5,872 nt of DNA, taken from positions 1 through 5,872 of the forward strand of contig DATKIY010000241.1 of the NCBI GenBank assembly GCA_035543875.1, read 5' to 3'. The translations under genes were made by a program, and so were the position numbers. The notes beneath the pieces are model-generated. The model did no database searches. It was not told the DNA's origin and saw only the letters and a program-made list of their open reading frames with translations. Source of the stretch: DATKIY01 sp035543875 (GTDB lineage Bacteria; Actinomycetota; Actinomycetes; JAHEKZ01). Of this stretch, positions 1-5,840 are shown piece after piece. The stretch's first letter is position 1, and every line of letters begins with the position of its first letter.

Positions 1-558
1 CAGGGCGGAAAGCCCAAAGGTCGCTGCGTTGAACAGCAAGGCGGGAACTGGCCCAATCGTGAACAGCAGGATCCCCGCGAGCGAAAAGCCGAGTACTTGC
101 GCGACTTGGAAGGTGATGTTGGTGAGGGCGATGGCGTCGCCCATCCGCTCCTCGCCGGCAGCTTGCGGAACGATTGCTACCCGCGCTGCCTCAAATGGTG
201 GTGTCGCGATCCCAGCAGCAAATGCCAGCACCAGCAACGACCAAGTCGGCAGTGGCAGCGCGATAAGCGCGTAGACCGACATCCGTATGACGTCAGTCCC
301 AATCATGAGTCTGCGCAACGACCAACGCTGGGCGAGCGGTGTCAGGATGGGGCTGAGCAGATACGGCAAGTACGAGACGGCAAGCGTCGCGGCCGACCAG
401 AACGCCGACCCGCTTTGGTCCAAGACCAAGATGGCGAGCGCCAAGCGCGCGGCCCAGTCGCCTACCTCGCTCAGTGCTTGCGCCAACCAGAGCTTTCGAA
501 CATCGGGAATGCGGAGGACGCCAAAGGTCGCGGTGAACCGCTGACTGGCTGTCGACAT
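1..558 (-). CDS. Major facilitator superfamily transporter, N-terminal part (runs off window)
   Basis: Reading the minus strand from the ATG at 558 gives 186 uninterrupted codons to the window edge, so the 3' half is missing. The protein starts MSTASQRFTATFGVL. It contains strongly hydrophobic segments at about residues 23-47, 56-75, 88-120 (probably two helices), 146-168 and 172-186, which fits helices 1-6 of a 12-helix MFS permease. The GDWAARLALAILVL stretch in helix 1 is typical of MFS exporters of the EntS/MFS_3 type. The loop between helices 2 and 3 reads TPLAQRWSLRRLM, a degenerate motif A in which the usual Asp is Gln. The start is supported by an SD-like GAGAGG about 10 nt upstream. 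The gene is divergent from the AtuA-family gene. The likely role is proton-coupled export or uptake at the cytoplasmic membrane; the substrate cannot be told. The MFS call is firm, the subfamily is an inference. Confidence 0.85.
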   Translation of the reverse strand, partial: MSTASQRFTATFGVLRIPDVRKLWLAQALSEVGDWAARLALAILVLDQSGSAFWSAATLAVSYLPYLLSPILTPLAQRWSLRRLMIGTDVIRMSVYALIALPLPTWSLLVLAFAAGIATPPFEAARVAIVPQAAGEERMGDAIALTNITFQVAQVLGFSLAGILLFTIGPVPALLFNAATFGLSAL

Positions 559-573
559 TTCTGGGATCCCTCT

Positions 574-592
574 CACGCTTGCCCCGAGCGTG
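574..592. promoter_or_regulatory. Inverted repeat in the divergent intergenic region, possible operator
   Basis: CACGCT (574-579) and AGCGTG (587-592) form a perfect 6-bp inverted repeat around a 7-nt spacer, 16 bp upstream of the transporter ATG. On the minus strand a TANNNT-type -10 candidate (TACGTT, 602-597) lies just upstream, so the repeat would fall at or just after the transcription start. That is a usual place for a repressor operator. No regulator gene is in view, and a 6-bp arm could occur by chance. Confidence 0.3.
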
Positions 593-672
593 GCACAACG
601 TATTGGAGCATGACTTGCGTTGACACGCCCGTAACTAGGCCGAGATTCACCCCAGCGAGGAGGGAAGTCTGG

Positions 673-707
673 GTGGTTGCCTGCCGACCGGGCGATAGAT
701 TCGAAAA
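673..707 (+). promoter_or_regulatory. Candidate leaderless promoter of the AtuA-family gene
   Basis: TAGATT (696-701) matches the actinobacterial -10 consensus TANNNT. It sits exactly 6 nt before the GTG start at 708, which would place transcription start on the first base of the start codon. A weak -35 candidate, GTGGTT (673-678), lies 17 nt upstream of it. There is no Shine-Dalgarno sequence before this GTG. An in-frame TAG (696-698) lies inside the -10, so the gene cannot start further upstream. The arrangement fits a leaderless mRNA; this is an inference from spacing. Confidence 0.45.
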
Positions 708-2522
708 GTGCCAGCCAACGGTCCCGGAGTCGTCCGCATAGCTAACTGCAGCGGCTTCTATGGCGACCGTGTTTCGGCAGCCAAGGAGATGGTTGAGGGT
801 GGCCCAATTGATGTGCTGACCGGGGACTGGCTCGCGGAACTCACGATGCTGATTTTGGAGCGACGTAGACAGTCACGCGGTCCGGGATTTGGCTTTGCGG
901 CTACCTTCGTGGAGCAGATGGAACAGGTCCTCGTGCCGTGCCTTGAGAACGACATCAAGGTGGTCAGCAATGCAGGTGGGCTGGATCCTGAGGGTCTGGG
1001 AACACAGTTGACTGAGCTTGCTTCGCAACTTGGTGTTGCACCCAAGATTGCGGTCGTCACAGGAGACGACCTCATGCCGCGTCTTCAGCAGCTCCGTGAT
1101 CTCGGCGAGTCGTTCGTCAACCTTGATACCGGTGAGCCGCTGTCGGTGAATACCCAAGACGTCATAACGGCAAACGCCTATGTGGGTGCAGGGGGTATCG
1201 CGGCCGCGTTAGCGGCCGGGGCGGACATTGTTGTAACCGGACGCGTCACTGACGCATCGTTGGTTGTCGGTCCTGCCGCTTGGTGGTTCGACTGGACGTC
1301 TGCCGACGTCGACTGTCTCGCGGGCGCAACGGTTGCAGGTCATCTGATCGAATGCGGCGCGCAAGTGACGGGCGGCAACTACGCCTTCTTCGCCGATGTG
1401 CCGGGCATGCACCGGCTTGGGTTTCCCATCGCCGAGGTCGAGTCCGACGGTAGCTGCGTGGTCACTAAGCACGCTGATCACGGTGGGCAGGTCACTGCCG
1501 GAACCGTGACAGCCCAACTGCTGTACGAAGTCGACAGTCCGCGCTATCTCGGGCCAGACCTGGTTACTCGCATCGATGCTGTAGCCGTGCACGACGAGGG
1601 ACATGATCGAGTTCGTATAACGGGCGCACGGGGCGAGATCGCCCCGAAATCGCTCAAGGTGGCGATGAACCTTGCTGCGGGGTTTCGAAACAGCGCGACC
1701 TTCATTCTCACTGGGCTAGACCTTGAAGCCAAAGCTCAGATCGTCGAGCGACAGCTGTTCGAGGCGATTCCTGGTGGCAAGTCAGGCTTTGACGACGTGC
1801 AGACACAGCTTTTACCGCACCGTCCAGGTGGGGAACCTGACAACGTCTGGGAGGCGCAGGCAGAGCTGCGAATCTCTGTGGTGAGTCGTGAGCAGGTTCG
1901 TGTGGACAGGGCATTTACCTCGGCGGCTGTGGGGCTGACGCTTGCCTCAGTTCCTGGCCTGTTCCTCCCAGGAATCCCAACAAAGGCGACGCCTCTCAGC
2001 GTCTACTGGCCAACGACGGTCGATCGTTCGAAGGTTGCGATGCAGGTGGAACTTGCCGAAGCCGAACAGTCGACGCCCGTCGAAGCTCGCAACTTGTCGG
2101 TCGTGAGTGCGCCTGAGCTGACGTTCCCTGTGCGACCGTTTGTCGTCGAGTCGCTGCGTGACGCCCCGACGGTACGAGCTCCGCTCGGCCGCGTGGCAGG
2201 TGCGCGGTCTGGCGACAAAGGAGGCAGCATCAACATCGGCCTATGGATCCGACATGACTTGCCAGAACGTGCGAGGGCTTATGCCTGGCTAAAGGATGAG
2301 CTGTCCGTAGAACGATTTCAGACGCTGCTTCCGGAAAGCCAGCACCTATCGGTGCGACGATTCGAGTTTGACAATTTGTTGGCCGTCAATTTCGTGGTCT
2401 CAGCATTGCTCGGGCGTGGGGTTTCCGGCACGACGTTTGTCGACCCGCAAGGCAAAGGGATCGGAGAGTACGTGAGGGCACGTCTGGTCGATGTGCCGTT
2501 GACTTTGCTCGGGACAGAGTAG
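708..2522 (+). CDS. AtuA-family (DUF1446) acyclic terpene utilisation-like protein
   Basis: The 604-aa protein has the AtuA/DUF1446 architecture. A large N-terminal domain (about residues 9-440) carries ANCSGFYGDR (12-21), DVLTGDWLAELTM (35-47), SNAGGLDP (87-94), VVTGDDL (116-122), a Gly/Ala-rich NAYVGAGGIAAAL followed by VVTGRVTDASL (175-185), and ECGAQVTGGNY (215-225). A C-terminal AtuA-like ferredoxin-fold domain (about 488-595) carries ARSGDKGGSINIGLW (499-513) and NFVVSALLGRGV. Length and both domains look complete. AtuA is named from the Pseudomonas citronellol/geraniol catabolic cluster; its chemistry is not well defined, and family members often neighbour acyl-CoA carboxylase genes. 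GTG at 708 is the only usable start because an in-frame TAG lies at 696-698. The hydratase gene follows after 9 nt, suggesting one transcript and a role in branched acyl-CoA breakdown. The family call is firm; the substrate is unknown. Confidence 0.88.
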   Translation: MPANGPGVVRIANCSGFYGDRVSAAKEMVEGGPIDVLTGDWLAELTMLILERRRQSRGPGFGFAATFVEQMEQVLVPCLENDIKVVSNAGGLDPEGLGTQLTELASQLGVAPKIAVVTGDDLMPRLQQLRDLGESFVNLDTGEPLSVNTQDVITANAYVGAGGIAAALAAGADIVVTGRVTDASLVVGPAAWWFDWTSADVDCLAGATVAGHLIECGAQVTGGNYAFFADVPGMHRLGFPIAEVESDGSCVVTKHADHGGQVTAGTVTAQLLYEVDSPRYLGPDLVTRIDAVAVHDEGHDRVRITGARGEIAPKSLKVAMNLAAGFRNSATFILTGLDLEAKAQIVERQLFEAIPGGKSGFDDVQTQLLPHRPGGEPDNVWEAQAELRISVVSREQVRVDRAFTSAAVGLTLASVPGLFLPGIPTKATPLSVYWPTTVDRSKVAMQVELAEAEQSTPVEARNLSVVSAPELTFPVRPFVVESLRDAPTVRAPLGRVAGARSGDKGGSINIGLWIRHDLPERARAYAWLKDELSVERFQTLLPESQHLSVRRFEFDNLLAVNFVVSALLGRGVSGTTFVDPQGKGIGEYVRARLVDVPLTLLGTE

Positions 2523-2531
2523 TTTTCGACC

Positions 2532-3299
2532 GTGTCTTCCTCGTCTAGTTCCTCCACAACGTATGCGGTCTCTGGTGAGGTGGCAACGATCACGCTGGCA
2601 CGTCCGGACAAACGAAACGCGTTTGACGCCGTGATGCTGCGTGCGCTTGGTCATCACGCCGAGGCTGCATCGAACGACCCGGCAGTGCGTGTCGTCGTTG
2701 TTGCCGCCGAAGGGACGAGCTTTTGCGCCGGAGCAGATCTGGGTGCCAGCAAGAAGGAAGATGCGGGCGCGGCGGCGAGTGCATTGTCGGAATTGCTCGA
2801 CCACTGGTCGAAACTTCCCAAACCGTTGGTCGCTCGCGTGCAGGGTCCGGTCATGGGCGGTGGAAACGGGCTGTTGGCTGTGTGCGACCTCGTAGTGGCG
2901 TCCGCAACTGCCACGTTCGCTTTCCGTGAGGTGAGAGTTGGAGTGGTCCCGGCTGTCATCGCAGTTCCGCTCATGCTGCGCCTAGCTCCGGGCTGCGTTC
3001 GCGATGTCATGCTCACCGGACGAACCTTCGACGCCGACTACGCGTGCCTCATCGGTCTTGTGCATCGGGTCGTTCCACCTGATCGCCTCGATGCTGCGCT
3101 GGCGGAGGTCGTCGATGCTCTAACGCTTGGCGCCCCAACAGCTCAGGCGGAGACGAAAGCGCTGCTTCGCGAGCTTGCTGGCATGAGTCAATCCGACCAG
3201 TTCGCGCGTGCGACGCAAGTATCGCTCGAGCGTTTCGGGTCCGACGAAGCGCGCGAGGGAATGCAGGCGTTTCGCGAAAAGCGTCGACCCCGCTGGTAG
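2532..3299 (+). CDS. Enoyl-CoA hydratase/isomerase (crotonase) family, LiuC/AtuE-like
   Basis: The 255-aa protein is a full-length crotonase-fold enzyme acting on acyl-CoA thioesters in the cytoplasm. Visible signatures are VATITLARPDKRNAFD (17-32), the first oxyanion-hole segment SFCAGADL (63-70), the second oxyanion/active-site segment GPVMGGGNGLLAVCD (105-119), and FREVRVGVVPAVIAVPL (131-147). The position of crotonase Glu144 is Gly113, while the second catalytic acid (crotonase Glu164) is kept as Glu133. From memory, LiuC/AtuE-type hydratases of methylglutaconyl- and isohexenylglutaconyl-CoA show the same Gly-for-Glu pattern and a similar GLLPAQIAPF segment, so a hydratase of a branched glutaconyl-CoA is a reasonable guess. 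The GTG start follows the upstream TAG by 9 nt and is the only start before the conserved first strand. No good SD is visible, so translational coupling is likely. The N-terminus has a run of seven serines (residues 2-8) written with mixed codons. Exact substrate is uncertain. Confidence 0.87.
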   Translation: MSSSSSSSTTYAVSGEVATITLARPDKRNAFDAVMLRALGHHAEAASNDPAVRVVVVAAEGTSFCAGADLGASKKEDAGAAASALSELLDHWSKLPKPLVARVQGPVMGGGNGLLAVCDLVVASATATFAFREVRVGVVPAVIAVPLMLRLAPGCVRDVMLTGRTFDADYACLIGLVHRVVPPDRLDAALAEVVDALTLGAPTAQAETKALLRELAGMSQSDQFARATQVSLERFGSDEAREGMQAFREKRRPRW

Positions 3300-3305
3300 C
3301 CCTGG

Positions 3306-5003
3306 CTAGGACAACCCAACAATCGTGCCGTCCGGTTCGAGGTCGATCCGGTGAGCAGCTGGGTGGCGTCCAAGGCCCGGCATCGTGCGCATGTCACCGC
3401 AGATCGGGTAGACGAACCCCGCACCAACCGAGGCTCTCACCTCGCGCACTGGAAGCGTCCAACCGGTGGGCGCGCCTTTGAGGGCTGGATCAGACGAAAT
3501 AGACAGGTGCGTCTTAGCGATGCATACCGGCAGCGAGCCGAAGCCGTTGCGCTCGTAAGTGTCGAGCTGCTTGGTTGCGATCGCACTGTAAGAGACGTCT
3601 TTTGCGCCGTAGACCTTGGTGGCCACGGTCTCAATCTTCTCGCGCAGAGTCGCCTCGCTCGGGTACAGCAGTTTGAACTCCGACTTTTCTTCAGCGGCCT
3701 CGGCAACAGCCTCGGCAAGTTCTGCGGCACCGCGTCCACCGTCTGAGAAGTGAGTACTTACGGCGACGCGTACGCCCATGTCCGCTGCAATCTCGCGAAT
3801 GGCGTCGTGTTCGGATGGGTGGTCGCCGGGGAAGGCGTTGATCGCGATGACTGGGGTTACCCCATGCATCTTGATGTTCTCAACCTGCTTACGCAGATTG
3901 GCTCCACCGATGTGGACTTCATCGGGATTCTCAGCGAGTAAGAGTTCAGGCAGTGGCTTGCCGGCAACAATGGTGTGTGCGCCGGAATGTGCCTTCAGCG
4001 CCCGAACCGTGCTGACGATAACGCCAGCGTCTGGCTTGAGACCGGAAGTACGGCACTTGATGTTGAAGAATCGTTCGGCGCCCATGTCAGCACCGAAGCC
4101 CGCTTCGGTAATCAGGAACTCGCCAGTGCGAAGCCCAATGAGGTCAGCGACGATCGATGAGTTTCCGTGCGCGATGTTCCCGAATGGCCCGGCGTGAACC
4201 AGCACTGGCGTGTTTTCCAAGGTCTGCATGAGGTTTGGCTTCAGCGCGTCGCGCATGATGACTGCCATTGCGCCACCACCGTCGATGTCGTCCGCGGTGA
4301 CGGGGTCGCCTGCTTTGGTGTAGCCAACGACTATGCGACCGAGGCGTTCGCGCAACTCTGCGAGCGAACCTGACAACGCGAGAATAGCCATCACTTCTGA
4401 AGCTGCGGTGATGTCGAAGCCGGTTTGGCGGGGCACGCCATCTTGTTGGGTCCCGAGTCCAACAACCAGATTTCGAAGGGCGCGATCGTTCACGTCGATG
4501 ACCCGACGCCAGGTGATGTTGTGCAGGTCCAGGCCAGCCTGGTTGCCATGGTGGAGGTGGTTGTCGACGAGTGCAGACAACAGGTTGTGTGCAGCAGTCA
4601 CGGCGTGGAAGTCGCCAGTGAGGTGCAAGTTCAAGATTTCCATGGGAACGACCTGGCTATATCCGCCTCCTGCAGCCCCACCTTTGATGCCGAAAGTGGG
4701 ACCCATGGACGGTTGCCGGATCGCGATAGTCGCCTTGCGACCGATGTGGTGCATTGCCTGGCCGAGACCGACTGTCGTAGTTGTCTTGCCTTCGCCCAAG
4801 GGTGTTGGCGTCACGGCCGAGACAACGACGTAACGCGCCGCGGGTCGGTCGGCTAGTTCCTCGATCGCAGACAGTTTGATCTTGGCGACGTTGTCGCCGT
4901 ACGGCTCGATCAGGTGGGGACCAAGCTCCATCTGGTCGGCGATTTCACCGAGTGGTTTCAAAGTGGCTGATTGGGCGATTTCCAGGTCTGACGGAAACGA
5001 CAT
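3306..5003 (-). CDS. fhs: Formate--tetrahydrofolate ligase (10-formyl-THF synthetase)
   Basis: This 565-aa cytoplasmic enzyme makes 10-formyltetrahydrofolate from formate, ATP and THF, feeding purine synthesis and initiator-tRNA formylation. Diagnostic sequence includes the P-loop TPTPLGEGKTTTTVGL (about residues 65-80), RQPSMGPTFGIKGGAAGGGYSQV (96-118), the NLHLTGDFHAVTAAHN segment, AGFGADMGAERFFNIKC, and the C-terminal ICGDMRTMPGLGRHPAA ending in IVGLS. The length fits the family (about 555-560 aa). The frame is open upstream to a TTG at 5078, which would add 25 residues (GNHVTSTSGPEDCW...) unlike Fhs. ATG 5003 is preferred because it has an AAGGA ribosome-binding site and begins where homologues begin. 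All family motifs are intact, so the enzyme should be active. It lies downstream of ung on the same strand, and its 3' end converges on the hydratase gene with 6 nt between stops. Confidence 0.97.
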   Translation of the reverse strand: MSFPSDLEIAQSATLKPLGEIADQMELGPHLIEPYGDNVAKIKLSAIEELADRPAARYVVVSAVTPTPLGEGKTTTTVGLGQAMHHIGRKATIAIRQPSMGPTFGIKGGAAGGGYSQVVPMEILNLHLTGDFHAVTAAHNLLSALVDNHLHHGNQAGLDLHNITWRRVIDVNDRALRNLVVGLGTQQDGVPRQTGFDITAASEVMAILALSGSLAELRERLGRIVVGYTKAGDPVTADDIDGGGAMAVIMRDALKPNLMQTLENTPVLVHAGPFGNIAHGNSSIVADLIGLRTGEFLITEAGFGADMGAERFFNIKCRTSGLKPDAGVIVSTVRALKAHSGAHTIVAGKPLPELLLAENPDEVHIGGANLRKQVENIKMHGVTPVIAINAFPGDHPSEHDAIREIAADMGVRVAVSTHFSDGGRGAAELAEAVAEAAEEKSEFKLLYPSEATLREKIETVATKVYGAKDVSYSAIATKQLDTYERNGFGSLPVCIAKTHLSISSDPALKGAPTGWTLPVREVRASVGAGFVYPICGDMRTMPGLGRHPAAHRIDLEPDGTIVGLS

Positions 5004-5008
5004 TCCAT

Positions 5009-5015
5009 TCCTTCC
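5009..5015 (-). promoter_or_regulatory. Ribosome-binding site fixing the fhs start
   Basis: On the minus strand GGAAGGA is followed by 5 nt and then the ATG at 5003. This is the best Shine-Dalgarno match in the window and decides between ATG 5003 and the upstream in-frame TTG at 5078 or GTG at 5066. A second ATG (5008-5006) lies between the SD and the start but is out of frame. Confidence 0.65.
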
Positions 5016-5036
5016 GGCTGGGCGGGCGCTCGGCCA

Positions 5037-5063
5037 ACAATCCTCCGGTCCGGAGGTGCTTGT
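5037..5063 (-). promoter_or_regulatory. Inverted repeat (hairpin) in the fhs leader/spacer
   Basis: CCTCCGG (5042-5048) and CCGGAGG (5050-5056) are perfect 7-bp inverted arms around one base. Outside them, ACAA (5037-5040) and TTGT (5060-5063) pair as well, with a small asymmetric bulge (1 nt against 3 nt). In RNA the inner part would fold as a 6-bp GC-rich stem with a 3-nt loop. It lies 34 nt upstream of the fhs ATG and does not cover the SD. No U-run follows it in either direction, so it is not a standard intrinsic terminator. It could be an operator, an attenuator-like leader element or a processing site between ung and fhs. TCACGTGA, an 8-bp palindrome, abuts it at 5063-5070. Confidence 0.35.
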
Positions 5064-5128
5064 CACGTGATTCCCCAAAATGACTGGCTGCGAGTCGCGT
5101 GGCCGCCGCCCATGGGCCTGTCACAGCG

Positions 5129-5806
5129 TCAGGGAAGGCGCCAGGAGACAGGAGGTGCTCCTTGCTCCTCGAGGAGCTTGTTCACCCGGCTGAACGGTCG
5201 AGAGCCAAAGAACCCCTTGCTGGCAGACAGTGGGCTGGGGTGGACGCTCTCCACGACCGGAACCTGCCCCAGCATCGGCTTGAGCGACTGCGCGTCACGC
5301 CCCCAGAGCACCGCAGTAAGTGGCCCCCCGCGCTGCACCAGGGCCACGATCGCCGCTTCGGTTACCGGTTCCCAACCTTTCCCGCGGTGTGACGCCGGTG
5401 CCCCGGGTTGGACGGTTAGTACGCGGTTGAGCAAGAGCACTCCCTGGTCGGCCCACGGCGAAAGATCTCCGTTAGTGGGGGCGGGGAAGCCGAGGTCATC
5501 GACGTACTCGCGAAAGATGTTGTCCAAGCTGCGCGGAAGCGGGCGGACGTTTGGTGCCACAGAAAAGGACAGTCCAACCGCGTGCCCTGGAGTCGGATAA
5601 GGATCCTGGCCGACCACCAATACCCGCACCTGTTGAAACGGCCGGGTGAATGCACGGAGGATGTTTGCTCCGGCCGGGAGGTAGCTGCGTCCTGCGGCTA
5701 TCTCTTCGCGTAGAAACGTGCCCATGGCGGTGATTGCTGGTTCGACGGGTGCAAGCACCTGCGCCCAACCAGGGTCCATCAACTCATCGAGCGGCCGCGC
5801 CGTCAT
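5129..5806 (-). CDS. ung: Uracil-DNA glycosylase, family 1
   Basis: The 225-aa protein excises uracil from DNA as the first step of base-excision repair. The family 1 signatures are all present: GQDPYP (66-71) with the water-activating Asp68, GLSFSV (78-83) with the uracil-stacking Phe81, LLLNRVLTV (124-132) with the uracil-reading Asn127, and HPSPLSA (189-195) with the catalytic His189 and the DNA-intercalating Leu193. The length matches bacterial Ung and nothing is missing. ATG at 5806 gives the usual short N-terminus (MTARPLDELMDPGW). No SD precedes it; instead a TANNNT element is spaced for leaderless transcription. It is followed by a 125-nt gap and then fhs on the same strand, so the two may share a transcript. 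The palindrome at the window's right edge begins 8 bp upstream of the start codon. Confidence 0.97.
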   Translation of the reverse strand: MTARPLDELMDPGWAQVLAPVEPAITAMGTFLREEIAAGRSYLPAGANILRAFTRPFQQVRVLVVGQDPYPTPGHAVGLSFSVAPNVRPLPRSLDNIFREYVDDLGFPAPTNGDLSPWADQGVLLLNRVLTVQPGAPASHRGKGWEPVTEAAIVALVQRGGPLTAVLWGRDAQSLKPMLGQVPVVESVHPSPLSASKGFFGSRPFSRVNKLLEEQGAPPVSWRLP

Positions 5807-5840
5807 CCCAAAAACCTAGCAATGCGGAAGATTCGACCAC
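5807..5840 (-). promoter_or_regulatory. Candidate leaderless promoter of ung
   Basis: On the minus strand TAGGTT (5818-5813) matches TANNNT and is separated from the ATG at 5806 by exactly 6 nt (TTTGGG), the same geometry as in front of the AtuA-family gene. GTGGTC (5840-5835) lies 16 nt upstream of it and resembles the GTGGTT found at the other promoter. The upstream part lies inside the terminal palindrome. Only the arm nearer ung (5815-5843) is clearly native sequence, and the -10 and this -35 candidate both fall within that arm or outside the palindrome. Inference from spacing only. Confidence 0.4.

Noticed and set aside
620..625. Perfect TTGACA -35-like hexamer on the plus strand
   Set aside because: No TANNNT lies 16-18 nt downstream (that region reads GAGATTCA), and the TAACTA and TAGGCC nearby are too close. 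Probably chance.
97..741. Long plus-strand open frames over 1-741
   Set aside because: They lie opposite the transporter coding frame. Their translations are rich in Arg, Pro and Cys without recognisable domains, and the minus-strand frame gives a clear MFS protein.
3351..4856. Several plus-strand open frames of 60-166 codons opposite fhs
   Set aside because: They are high-GC antisense frames of a well-conserved gene. They show no family resemblance or convincing ribosome-binding site.
5004..5075. Possible ZTP (pfl) riboswitch upstream of fhs, because the minus strand has CGTGAC followed by a hairpin and a CCGCCC segment
   Set aside because: The conserved UGGCG half of the pseudoknot after CGUGAC is absent (the sequence reads AAGCA), its CGCC partner is not in the expected CCGCCUGGGC context, and the enclosing stem does not form. 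An Rfam RF01750 covariance search would settle it; a significant hit would overturn this rejection.
5108..5117. GCCCATGGGC palindrome just downstream of the ung stop, considered as a terminator
   Set aside because: It has only 5-bp arms with no loop, and no U-run follows on the minus strand.
5067..5600. Plus-strand open frame of 177 codons opposite ung
   Set aside because: The minus-strand frame carries every Ung catalytic motif. The plus-strand translation is low-complexity and unrecognisable.
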